Below, in pieces: positions 1 to 6,964 of a stretch of DNA of 10,576 bases (position 1 is the first letter of the stretch; each line of letters starts with the position of its first letter). The translations under genes and the position numbers were made by a program. The stretch is from JBKPDV01 sp046728075 (GTDB lineage: Bacteria; Acidobacteriota; Thermoanaerobaculia; UBA5066; Gp7-AA6): assembly GCA_046728075.1 (NCBI GenBank), contig JBKPDV010000192.1:1-10576 (forward strand). The letters are read 5' to 3'. The notes below the pieces were generated by a model that had not been told where the DNA came from, made no database searches, and saw nothing but the letters and a program-made list of their open reading frames with translations.

Positions 1-133
1 TGCCTCTATACTTGTGCCGACACCGTTTCGGTTGAAGGCGACCGCAGGACAGACCGGAGAGACGAGAAGGACGCCGCGGGTCGATGGACCGGCGACCTCG
101 TTCCGTCCGCTTCGGCCGCTCCGGCGCGTTTGC

Positions 134-140
134 GGGGAGG
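134..140 (+). promoter_or_regulatory. Shine-Dalgarno site deciding the start of the 102-aa gene
   Basis: GGGGAGG lies 5 nt before the ATG at 146 and matches the anti-SD of 16S rRNA well. It favours this ATG over the in-frame GTG at 14. Confidence 0.6.
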
Positions 141-145
141 CAGGA

Positions 146-454
146 ATGAAGAACGGTCCGCGCTGGACGCAGGTCGACTCCGCGGTTTTCGATGGGGAAG
201 GAAATCTGGTGGCGCGGGTGCGTTCGGGTGAGGATGCCCGCCGGGTCGTTGCCGCGATGAACTTCGTGGAGTGCGTGGCTACGGAAGCGCTCGAAGGTTG
301 GACCGTCGGCGTCATTTCGGACCCCATCAACGATCTGGCCGCCGAGCTCGAGTCCGTGCTCCTCGCGCCCGATGCCGCCGAGCGCCGCCAGGGGGAACGC
401 CGCCGAACCGATCGCCGCCGGCCGGCGACGCAGGTACGGATCGCCGGTGACTGA
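146..454 (+). CDS. Small hypothetical protein with Arg-rich C-terminal tail (102 aa)
   Basis: I do not recognise a family. The ATG at 146 is chosen because a strong Shine-Dalgarno (GGGGAGG, 134-140) precedes it; the frame is open further upstream, but the residues encoded there are Arg/Pro-rich and look like translated non-coding DNA. Residues 1-72 look like a small alpha/beta fold with a predicted strand (SAVFDGEGNLVARV) and acidic helices around 60-72. Residues 79-93 form a very basic repeat of the ERRxGERRxxDRR type, a low-complexity tail seen in linkers of signalling proteins and able to bind nucleic acid or acidic partners. There is no signal peptide or membrane segment. The stop overlaps the start of the DUF4388 gene by 8 nt, so the two are probably translationally coupled and may act together. 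Function unknown; a real gene is likely from the ribosome site and coupling. Confidence 0.65.
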   Translation: MKNGPRWTQVDSAVFDGEGNLVARVRSGEDARRVVAAMNFVECVATEALEGWTVGVISDPINDLAAELESVLLAPDAAERRQGERRRTDRRRPATQVRIAGD

Positions 455-1628
455 GCGTTCGGCCGAATCCCCAAAGTCTCCTGTACCCGAGGTCAACGGC
501 TTCTCCGGCGAGCTTTCGCAGACCCCACTCTTCGTCGCACTGAGCCGCGTCCAGCGGGATCACCTCTCGGGCACGCTCTCGGTCTTTCGGGAGGATCAGG
601 TGCGGCAGCTTTTCTTCGAACGGGGAGAGCTCAGGGCGGCGCGCTCCTCACGAGAAGACCACCGAATCGGGGCGACGCTCGTTCGGTGGGGGTACATCTC
701 GCAAAAAGGCCTGGCCGAGGCGCTCGAGATCCAGAAGGAGACGCGCCAGCGCATCGATCAGATTCTGGTCGAACAGGGGCTCGTCACGCGAGCGGTCATC
801 GACAGCGAAGCCCGGCGTCAGATGGAGCAGATCATTTTTTCGACTCTGGCCTGGCCGGACGGGTCTTTCCACTTCGAGCCGAACACGGGTGCCGGCGAGC
901 TGGACGTGGAAATCGCGTTTTCCGAGGACGTGATGATCGAAAGCATCCGCCGCATCCCGGAGAGCGAGCAATTCCTCGAGCTGCTGGGCGACTTGAGGGC
1001 CGTGCCGCGCGTGACCCGGGACCCGATGAACACGGGCGCCTTCCGCCTGTTGAAGGATGCGGTCGATGTGCTCGAGCATATCGATGGCAAGACCTCCTTC
1101 GACCAGCTTCTCTACTCCGCTCCGGGCACGAGCATCGCGGCCGCCAAGATCCTTTACTCGATGATGTTTGCGGGCCTGATCGAGACGGTTCTGCCGGAAG
1201 AATCGAAGGAGCCGAAACAAGAGGCGGCGTCCCCCGCGGCGAAAGAGGAGTTCGGCGAAGACACCCAACCCGTCGGCCGGCGCGCCATCACGGAGGCGGC
1301 AGCGCTTCAGCTGCCGCCCGGCAGCAGCCGGCAAATCATTCTGGAGACCTACCGCCAGCTCGACTGGCTGTCGCACTACGATCTGCTCGGAGTCTCCCGC
1401 AAGGCGCCGCAATCGGAGATCGACCAGGCTTACCGGGCGCACGCCCTCCTGTTCGATCCCGCCCGGAAGATTCACCCCGAGCTGGCCGATCTCTGGAAAC
1501 AGCTCACGGTGCTTGCCCGCTGGCTCAAGGTCGCCCACGGCGTTCTCGCCGATCCGGTGAAGCGCGCGGCCTATGACAAAAAGATCGACGAGACGACGCC
1601 GCCGGCGCAGGGAGAGGCGAAGACCTAG
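447..1628 (+). CDS. DUF4388 domain protein with degenerate C-terminal J-domain
   Basis: Starts at GTG 447, overlapping the upstream stop by 8 nt; an in-frame ATG at 372 would overlap the upstream gene by 83 nt and is less likely. The 393-aa product has a DUF4388 (PatA-like N-terminal) module at about 18-146: the FSGELSQTPL opening, the FFERGEL turn, then two helical repeats (GATLVRWGYIS and DQILVEQGLVT), closing with the DGSFHFEP strand. Residues 150-250 are a helical region, 251-290 an acidic/Pro/Ala linker, and 308-381 a J-domain-like helical bundle (HYDLLGVSRKAPQSEIDQAYR ends with DPVKRAAYDKKI). The HPD triad needed to stimulate DnaK is replaced by DPA at 337-339, so it is likely a binding scaffold and not a co-chaperone. 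No membrane segment; cytoplasmic. DUF4388 proteins in delta-proteobacteria-like lineages are tied to signalling, motility and polar localisation; the exact role here is unknown. Confidence 0.85.
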   Translation: MTERSAESPKSPVPEVNGFSGELSQTPLFVALSRVQRDHLSGTLSVFREDQVRQLFFERGELRAARSSREDHRIGATLVRWGYISQKGLAEALEIQKETRQRIDQILVEQGLVTRAVIDSEARRQMEQIIFSTLAWPDGSFHFEPNTGAGELDVEIAFSEDVMIESIRRIPESEQFLELLGDLRAVPRVTRDPMNTGAFRLLKDAVDVLEHIDGKTSFDQLLYSAPGTSIAAAKILYSMMFAGLIETVLPEESKEPKQEAASPAAKEEFGEDTQPVGRRAITEAAALQLPPGSSRQIILETYRQLDWLSHYDLLGVSRKAPQSEIDQAYRAHALLFDPARKIHPELADLWKQLTVLARWLKVAHGVLADPVKRAAYDKKIDETTPPAQGEAKT

Positions 1629-1638
1629 TCCGGGTTGG

Positions 1639-3285
1639 TTACCGGGTCGAGACGGCGTTGGGGCGCTCGGCGCCGGCCTGCATCGGCGACGGCTGCTCCA
1701 GTGATCGCTCCGAAGCGGAGAGCGGCGCAGTCCGGAGCGGTTCCTGCCACTCCGCGATCGGCTTCGGCTTGACCACGTAGGTCCAGGCGTTCGCGAGCTC
1801 GGCCTTCGCCCAGCGCACGAGGCCGTGGGCGATCATGACCAAGAGCGAAGCGCGCACGGAGTATCCGACGAACTTGGGGCGCCGCCCGGCGTTGTGGTTC
1901 CCATAGATGCCGAGCGCCTTCTTCCGTTTCGCGATCGAGACGAGGCGCCGGTTGTAGAAGCGGATCGGGTAGAAGCCCAGCTCCGCGCCGTCCTGATAGT
2001 AGGGAGGGAACCCGAGGCGGTCATGGGACCAGCGGTAGACCGGCATGATCGCGGCGGCATAGTAGAGGCCCGTGTCGAGCAGGAAGGCCGTCGTCATCGT
2101 GTCGTAATCGCCCATCACGTGGTACTTGTCCAGAAAAATCGATTCGTAGAAGTAATGGAAGTACCGCGAGTAGCAGCGGTTGTGCTCAGCGAATGCCTTC
2201 TCCATCTCCGCTGCGGAGCCTCCGGAGAGCGAGCGGACGATCAGGTCCACGCGCGAATGGACGGAGAAGGCCATCTGGTCGAGGCCGGGCGAATAGAAGG
2301 GATCGAGAAACCCTCCCGCGTCGCCGACGCACGTCCAGCCCGGGCCGATGAACTTGTCCACGAAGTACGGAAGATGGCCGTAGAAGCGGCAGTCTCCCTC
2401 GATCGGCGTCGCGTGCTCCAGGAGCTCGCGCGTGAGAGGGTTGCCGTCTAAGAAGCGCTGGAGCTTTTCCAGAGGCGTCGAGCCCTGCGGGGCGACGAGC
2501 CGTTTGTCCCACACCAGGCCGACGGAGGTCTCGCCGTCTTTCAGGGGGATGAACCAGATCCAGTAGCCCCAGCCCGTGAAGTGATTCGTCGCGAGCCGGC
2601 GGGACGCGAGCACGGCGCGCGCGAAGGGATCCGCGGGATCGGTCCCGGCGACCTCGACGCCGTCCATGTCCTTGACGCCGCGGTAGCGGACCCAGATCGC
2701 GGAGGTGGGGTGGGACTCGATCGGAGTCACCCCGCCGCGCCTGCGCGCCAGCATCGCGTGCCGCCCGCTCGCGTCGATAACCCATTGCGCCTGGACCTCT
2801 ACCTTCTCTCCGTTCTCGCGCTCGATTGTCAGCCGGTTTCCGTCATGCCCGCCGAGCTCGAAGTCGAGCACCCGCGCCGGCCGCCAGACTTCCGTGCCTT
2901 CCTCCGCCGCGAGGTGAATCAGATGCTCGTCGAGCTTCGCGCGGTCGAGCTGAAAAGAAGGCGTGCGCGCGAGCTGTGTCGGCCCGACCTCCGAGGCCTC
3001 GCGCAGATTGTTCACTTCGCCGTTGACGAACCAGTAGCGGAAGGCCTGCTTCGGAAGCTGCTCGCGCGAGAGATGATCGTAGAGCTTCAAAACCCGGGTC
3101 AGGAAATACGCCGAGATCTCGACCGTCGACTCGCCCACCTTCCAGTCGAACCGGTCCGTCTTCTCAACGACCAGGACCTTCAACTGCGGCATCCGCCGCT
3201 TGAGCAGGACCGCTGCCGACGCACCGGCGACAGCGCCGCCGATGATGACGACATCGTAGGAGGACCGAGATGCGGTCTCGCTCAC
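1639..3285 (-). CDS. FAD-dependent oxidoreductase, flavin-halogenase-like
   Basis: The GTG at 3285 gives a 548-aa protein starting a few residues before the Rossmann strand; the upstream extension to 3432 would overlap the neighbouring gene and is Arg/Pro-rich. It has an N-terminal FAD-binding motif (DVVIIGGAVAGASAA, 11-25; the middle Gly of GxGxxG is Ala), a WKVGEST segment at 48-54 typical of halogenases and geranylgeranyl-reductase relatives, a WIWFIP block at 242-247 matching the halogenase WxWxIP signature, and the second FAD motif GDAGGFLDPFYSPG at 321-334. K79 (LPKQAF) sits about where flavin-dependent halogenases carry their catalytic lysine. Residues 375-500 form a long C-terminal region rich in Tyr and Trp. 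Expected chemistry is FADH2/O2-dependent halogenation or a related hydroxylation/reduction of an unknown substrate. It lies 53 nt downstream of the FG-GAP gene, probably co-transcribed. Family confident, halogenase activity unproven. Confidence 0.85.
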   Translation of the reverse strand: MSETASRSSYDVVIIGGAVAGASAAVLLKRRMPQLKVLVVEKTDRFDWKVGESTVEISAYFLTRVLKLYDHLSREQLPKQAFRYWFVNGEVNNLREASEVGPTQLARTPSFQLDRAKLDEHLIHLAAEEGTEVWRPARVLDFELGGHDGNRLTIERENGEKVEVQAQWVIDASGRHAMLARRRGGVTPIESHPTSAIWVRYRGVKDMDGVEVAGTDPADPFARAVLASRRLATNHFTGWGYWIWFIPLKDGETSVGLVWDKRLVAPQGSTPLEKLQRFLDGNPLTRELLEHATPIEGDCRFYGHLPYFVDKFIGPGWTCVGDAGGFLDPFYSPGLDQMAFSVHSRVDLIVRSLSGGSAAEMEKAFAEHNRCYSRYFHYFYESIFLDKYHVMGDYDTMTTAFLLDTGLYYAAAIMPVYRWSHDRLGFPPYYQDGAELGFYPIRFYNRRLVSIAKRKKALGIYGNHNAGRRPKFVGYSVRASLLVMIAHGLVRWAKAELANAWTYVVKPKPIAEWQEPLRTAPLSASERSLEQPSPMQAGAERPNAVSTR

Positions 3286-3338
3286 GGTCTGATTATCGCC
3301 TACGCTCAGGGCGCCGGGCGCTGGCGAAAGGCGGAGCC

Positions 3339-5600
3339 TCAGCGCGGCAGGATTCCTCGCTCTTCGTCTACGGCGAGGGTTCGGTCGACCTGCTCGATCG
3401 GGCCCAAGTCCTGGACGCGGCCCGAGGGCCAACGGACTGTCAGTCTTTCGACTCGCGTCGCGGGGCCCAGACCCAGGTGCGCGATCGGGCTGCCGGTCGA
3501 GAGATAGCCGCTGGCGTTTCCGGTTTCGAGAACGAGGCGGCGGCCGCCGGGCAGGAGGGCGGTGATTCGCGACCCGACGCCGTCGCGGTTGTCTTTGCCG
3601 GGCGTGCCGCGGAGCTTCACGCGCAGATAGTGCTCGCCGGTGCGGCGGCTGCCGAGAAAGAGCGCCTCAGGGGCCTGGACGGAGCGGACGTAGAGATCGA
3701 GGGCGCCGTCTCCGTTCGCGTCGAAGGCGACGACGGCGCGGCCGTTGGTCTCGAGGTCCAGGCCGTCTAAGAACGCGCGCTCCTCGAACATCGAGTCGGA
3801 CGCCTTCCGCGCCGGATCGCCGCCTCGATTGCGAAAGTAGCGATCCCGCTCGATTCCGGCGATGCCCGCTCCCTTTCGATCGAATGTCTTCTTCCTGGCG
3901 ACGTAATCGTCCCAGTAGGTCAGCGTCTGCCACCAGAACTCGAGCTCCCGGTCGTGGCCGCGGCCGTCTCCCCACATGCCGTTGGTGGCGTAGATGTCGG
4001 GCCAGGAGTCGTTGTCCAGATCCGCGGCCACGGCGCTCCAGTTCCAGCCCGCGTGCGCGGCTCCCGAGCGGGCGGTCGCGTTCTCGAAGGTGTGGTCCGG
4101 CTTCTGGAGGAGAAGCGAGTTGCCCTTCGTCATTGTCTCGACCCACTGGATCGCGATCGGAAGGAACATCCGCCCCGTCACGCCGATCGGAAGCCACGGA
4201 TACTCGTGGAGGAAGAACCACTGCGTGTCGCAGCCCGTCGTGTAGAGATCGAGTCGGCCGTCCCCGTTGAAGTCGGCGCAGGCGGCGGACATGCCGTAGG
4301 CGCGAAGGGCCGCGCCGGTCTTCTTCGTCACGTCCTCGAAGCGGCGGCCGGCCTCGTTTCGGTAGAGATTCTTGAAACCGAAGTCGTTCGTGACGAGCAG
4401 ATCCGGTCGGCCGTCGTCGTCGTAGTCGGCGAAGAGAGAAGAGAGGGTCCAGCGGGAGGTCTTCTCCAGACCCCACGCGGCGGTCGCATCGGTGAAGTGC
4501 CCGTGGCCGTCGTTGATGTAGAGGCGGTTGGGTTTGCCGTCGTTCGCGTCATAGGGCGGATCGGGCATCTGGCCGTAGTAGTCGCCGGTGACGCAGACGA
4601 AGAGGTCGAGGTCCCCATCGCCATCGACGTCGGCGAACGCCGCCGATCGCGCGTTGCCGACGACGGAGATGCCGCTCGCCGCGGTGATCTCCTCAAAAGT
4701 GCCGTTGCCCCGATTGCGAAAGAGGCGGGCCGGGCCGAAGGCATCGGTCACGAAGAGATCCGGAAAACCGTCGCCGTCCACGTCTCCCGCCGCAGCGCCG
4801 GTCGCGGCGATTCCCTTGCCGTCGGGAGTCGCGAGGCCCGCCTGGACCGTAGCATCCGTGAAATGGCCGCGGCCGTCGTTGCGATAGAGGATCGACCGCA
4901 CGCCGTCGGCGACGAAGAGATCTTCGTATCCGTCTTGGTCGTAGTCGAGGACGGCCACGCCGGAGCCCGGCCAGATGTCGGCGATCAGGCGGTTCGTGAG
5001 CTTCAACGGTGGATCCTGGCGCGGCGCTCCCAGGCCGGCCTCGGCAGTCGCGTCGTGAAAGCGAGGAGTCGCGTTGGACCGCTCCTCCAGGACGCGGTCC
5101 AGCGTGACGGTGATGTTCAAGGGAACCGGCACGGCCTCCGAGACGCCGCCGGCGACGCCGCCCGGGGGAGGCGTCGGATCGTGCCGTGGATCCCATTGCG
5201 CCGCGACGAACAGGTCGGCGCTTCGCTCGACCCGAGTTCCGCCGGCGCGGAAACCGCCGACGGTGAAGCGGACGCGGCCGCGCGTGTCCTCGAGGTCGGC
5301 CGAGACGTCGTGAATCGGCTTCTCGGCGCGTGTCTCGATCCACTCGATCCGATCGAGCCCGTTCCAGGCCCAGTTGCGCACGCGCGCCAGGCCGGCCGGG
5401 TCGGAGGCGGCGGGTTCGCGCCTCCGCAACGCGTCGCGCGTCTGCTCGACCGCGTCGCGCCAGCGCTCGAGGCGGTGCATCCACGGAATGAACTCCGCGC
5501 GCAGACGATCGAGCGAGGAATTCTGGTAGAACCAGGCGCCGGCAGCCGCAAACAGGACGATCGCGATGGCGACGACAGTTCGGCGGCTTCGTCTAGTCAA
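3339..5600 (-). CDS. FG-GAP/VCBS repeat protein with ASPIC/UnbV domain (CRTAC1-like)
   Basis: A 753-aa protein. The start is TTG 5600, the only start after an in-frame TGA that keeps the hydrophobic segment at 8-25; no good ribosome site is seen. That segment is probably a signal anchor, placing the rest outside the cytoplasm. After a helical region (30-90) and a beta-rich region (100-180), seven calcium-binding DxDxDG-type loops mark beta-propeller repeats: 219-227, 273-281, 324-332, 392-400, 443-451, 527-535 (last Gly replaced by Ser) and 627-635. Large insertions follow the fifth and sixth loops (452-520, 541-610). The C-terminus (about 665-735) is an ASPIC/UnbV domain with the GSRITALLPGG start and the TVRWPSGRVQ end. 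Such proteins are secreted or surface-anchored, Ca-dependent adhesion or binding proteins; some lie in natural-product clusters (UnbV). Its partner downstream is the flavoprotein. Function beyond this is inferred. Confidence 0.9.
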   Translation of the reverse strand: MTRRSRRTVVAIAIVLFAAAGAWFYQNSSLDRLRAEFIPWMHRLERWRDAVEQTRDALRRREPAASDPAGLARVRNWAWNGLDRIEWIETRAEKPIHDVSADLEDTRGRVRFTVGGFRAGGTRVERSADLFVAAQWDPRHDPTPPPGGVAGGVSEAVPVPLNITVTLDRVLEERSNATPRFHDATAEAGLGAPRQDPPLKLTNRLIADIWPGSGVAVLDYDQDGYEDLFVADGVRSILYRNDGRGHFTDATVQAGLATPDGKGIAATGAAAGDVDGDGFPDLFVTDAFGPARLFRNRGNGTFEEITAASGISVVGNARSAAFADVDGDGDLDLFVCVTGDYYGQMPDPPYDANDGKPNRLYINDGHGHFTDATAAWGLEKTSRWTLSSLFADYDDDGRPDLLVTNDFGFKNLYRNEAGRRFEDVTKKTGAALRAYGMSAACADFNGDGRLDLYTTGCDTQWFFLHEYPWLPIGVTGRMFLPIAIQWVETMTKGNSLLLQKPDHTFENATARSGAAHAGWNWSAVAADLDNDSWPDIYATNGMWGDGRGHDRELEFWWQTLTYWDDYVARKKTFDRKGAGIAGIERDRYFRNRGGDPARKASDSMFEERAFLDGLDLETNGRAVVAFDANGDGALDLYVRSVQAPEALFLGSRRTGEHYLRVKLRGTPGKDNRDGVGSRITALLPGGRRLVLETGNASGYLSTGSPIAHLGLGPATRVERLTVRWPSGRVQDLGPIEQVDRTLAVDEERGILPR

Positions 5601-5621
5601 AAGGTCTCACGTTGACGAAAG

Positions 5622-5650
5622 CAGATCCTTCGCTTCGCTCAGGATGACAG
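5622..5650 (-). repeat. REP-like hairpin element, copy A
   Basis: On the minus strand it opens GTCATCCTGAGCGAAGCG and closes AAGGATCTG. The arms ATCCT and AGGAT (5625-5629 and 5641-5645) can form a stem. It begins 21 nt upstream of the FG-GAP start codon. Sequences of this type recur widely in intergenic DNA of environmental bacteria, from general knowledge. Confidence 0.75.
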
Positions 5651-5714
5651 AACGGGGAGTGAGTGCTCGCGATGGACGTCTTGCCATATCGCCGGGGAGG
5701 GCAGCCTTCCTGTC

Positions 5715-5730
5715 TGTCACTCCAGGGAGC
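5715..5730 (+). repeat. Decayed REP-like half-copy
   Basis: CTGTCACTCCAGGGAGC resembles the opening of copy B but lacks the matching closing arm. It lies 14 nt before copy B, in the same orientation, suggesting an older, eroded insertion. Confidence 0.4.
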
Positions 5731-5743
5731 ACGGCTTCCTTTC

Positions 5744-5777
5744 TGTCATTCTGAGGAGCGTGAGCGACGAAGAATCT
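5744..5777 (+). repeat. REP-like hairpin element, copy B
   Basis: It is in the opposite orientation to copies A and C. It opens GTCATTCTGAG and closes GAAGAATCT, with arms ATTCT and AGAAT at 5748-5752 and 5771-5775. The loop is 7 nt longer than in the other copies, from an extra GAGCG-type unit. Confidence 0.75.
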
Positions 5778-5806
5778 ACTCCCGTTGTTTGTTGGCCTCG
5801 ACGAGG

Positions 5807-5836
5807 GTCGATCCCTCGCTGCGCTCGGGATGACAA
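5807..5836 (-). repeat. REP-like hairpin element, copy C
   Basis: On the minus strand it opens TTGTCATCCCGAGCGCAGCG and closes with AGGGATC. The arms ATCCC and GGGAT (5811-5815, 5827-5831) differ from copy A by one compensated pair, so pairing is kept. Confidence 0.75.
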
Positions 5837-5846
5837 GAGGGGGAGT

Positions 5847-5861
5847 CCTCGGGATAACAAG
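5847..5861 (-). repeat. Decayed REP-like half-copy
   Basis: On the minus strand this reads TTGTTATCCCGAGGA, one base from the opening of copy C (GTT for GTC), and no closing arm follows. It is a truncated element next to copy C. Confidence 0.4.
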
Positions 5862-5882
5862 GGAATTCGCATCCAGGCTGAA

Positions 5883-5910
5883 AGCTGTGAGCTATGAGCT
5901 GTCAGCTACT
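5883..5910 (-). repeat. Four degenerate 7-bp tandem repeats overlapping a stop codon
   Basis: Plus-strand consensus AGCTRTG, with units at 5883-5889, 5890-5896, 5897-5903 and 5904-5910. AGCT is kept in all four units while the last three bases vary. The TAG stop of the substrate-binding protein gene (5906-5908) lies inside the fourth unit. Heptamer arrays of this kind are known as STRR sequences in cyanobacteria; whether this is related is not known. Confidence 0.7.
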
Positions 5911-6964
5911 CCGCCTTGCCGCTCCCGGGCTCGTACTTCCAGGCGGTCTGGGTCGAGGCGCCTTCGGCAAAGCGCGGGTCGACGTACTCTTCGAACGCGA
6001 TCCGGCGGTCGAGCACGCCCGTCTCGATCATCAAGTCCCGCACCATGTCGAAGTCGGGCTTGCGCGGGGCGAGCCGCGTGTAGATGACGCGGTCGAGCGG
6101 CTCGGTCAACGCATGGCGCAGGATCTCCGGCCGCTGCCGGTAGTAGTAGCGCGCCACGAAGTCGGCCGCGTCCTCCCTGTGGGCCCGCCCTTGGTCGAGC
6201 CAGAGACCGGAGCGGGCGATACCGTCGACTAAGACCTGGACGGCGTGCGGCCGCTTGTCGATCACGTCCTGGCGGGCGACGACGACGCAGGACATGTAGT
6301 CAGGCCAGTACTCCCGCGCGTGAAAAAGAACCCGTCCGAACCCGCCGAGCTCCGCCTGCGACGGGTAGGGCTCGCCCATCGAGAACGCGTCAATCGCGCT
6401 GGCGGCGAGCGCTCCCGCGACGTCGGGAGGCGCCATCTCGATCATCTTGACGTCGGCGCCCGTCATGCCGTTCTGCTTCAGAGCCTTGAAGACGATGAGG
6501 CGCTCGTCGGAGAAGCGACTGGGGATCGCGATCGTCTTTCCCGCGAGGTCCCGGACGGAATGGATCGGCCCGTCCTTCCGGACGACGACGGCGCTTCCAT
6601 AGCGGTGGCCGAGGTAGACGATCTGGATCGGCACGCCCTGGGACTTCAACGCGATCGCCATCGGCGCGACCATGAAGCCCACTTGCATCCGGTCGGAGAT
6701 CAGAGCCTCCTTGATCTCCGGGAAGCCCTGGAACATGCGGGGGATGAAGAGCGTCCCGTCGAGCGAGTAGCGGGAGATGAAATCCGTGACGGGGCAGGCG
6801 AGATGGCACGTCACCGGGATGTAAGCGACGTTCAGCTTCCGTTTTTCCGGAGGGAGACGGTCGTTCAAGGCGGCCGCCCAGTCGAAGTTCAGGACCAGGT
6901 GCGCCGCCGTGATCGCGGCGACCCAGAGCAGGACGCCGGCGAAGATACTGCGGCCGCCCTTCAC
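5906..6964 (-). CDS. ABC transporter substrate-binding protein, NitT/TauT (NMT1-like) class
   Basis: A 352-aa protein starting at GTG 6964, with a good ribosome site (GGAGG, 6969-6973) inside the end of the upstream permease gene; the two share a 4-nt GTGA overlap. Residues 7-26 are a hydrophobic export signal or uncleaved anchor without a lipobox Cys, so it should act in the periplasm. The two-lobe binding-protein fold is visible: LNVAYIPV (44-51) as first strand, MQVGFMVAPMAIAL (93-106), the hinge strand QIVYLGHRYGSAVVVR (114-129), DLAGKTIAIP (139-148), the second lobe to about 228, then helices with a Tyr-rich DFVARYYYRQRP segment. CHLACP at 53-58 lies in the loop after the first strand, where this family contacts ligand; two Cys and a His there are unusual and could touch a metal or thiol-reactive ligand. 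The substrate (nitrate, sulfonate, taurine, pyrimidine precursor or other) cannot be read. Confidence 0.88.
   Translation of the reverse strand: MKGGRSIFAGVLLWVAAITAAHLVLNFDWAAALNDRLPPEKRKLNVAYIPVTCHLACPVTDFISRYSLDGTLFIPRMFQGFPEIKEALISDRMQVGFMVAPMAIALKSQGVPIQIVYLGHRYGSAVVVRKDGPIHSVRDLAGKTIAIPSRFSDERLIVFKALKQNGMTGADVKMIEMAPPDVAGALAASAIDAFSMGEPYPSQAELGGFGRVLFHAREYWPDYMSCVVVARQDVIDKRPHAVQVLVDGIARSGLWLDQGRAHREDAADFVARYYYRQRPEILRHALTEPLDRVIYTRLAPRKPDFDMVRDLMIETGVLDRRIAFEEYVDPRFAEGASTQTAWKYEPGSGKAE

Larger units (their letters stand above)
5601..5905. other. Gene-free interval filled with short repeats
   Basis: This 305-nt stretch between the substrate-binding protein gene and the FG-GAP gene, both on the minus strand, has no supported gene. 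Short frames in it are translated repeats. It holds three hairpin elements, two decayed half-copies and most of a heptamer array, each listed separately. I see no clear promoter or U-tract terminator, although the FG-GAP gene should be initiated somewhere in it. Confidence 0.7.

Noticed and set aside
7..12. TATACT as a -10 box before the first gene
   Set aside because: It matches at 5 of 6, but the -35 region is outside the window and the 5' leader would be about 125 nt, so it cannot be supported.
648..1538. A 296-residue minus-strand frame opposite the DUF4388 gene
   Set aside because: No domain signature, and the opposite strand encodes clear DUF4388 and J-like regions.
3286..3432. N-terminal extension of the flavoprotein to 3432
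   Set aside because: It overlaps the end of the FG-GAP gene by 94 nt and is basic and low-complexity; GTG 3285 sits just before the FAD motif.
3954..5615. A 553-residue plus-strand frame opposite the FG-GAP gene
   Set aside because: Long antisense frames are expected in high-GC DNA. The minus strand has seven recognisable repeats and a UnbV domain; the plus frame has no domain.
5601..5905. CRISPR-like array
   Set aside because: The repeats are inverted relative to each other, unequal in spacing and of hairpin type, with no regular spacers.
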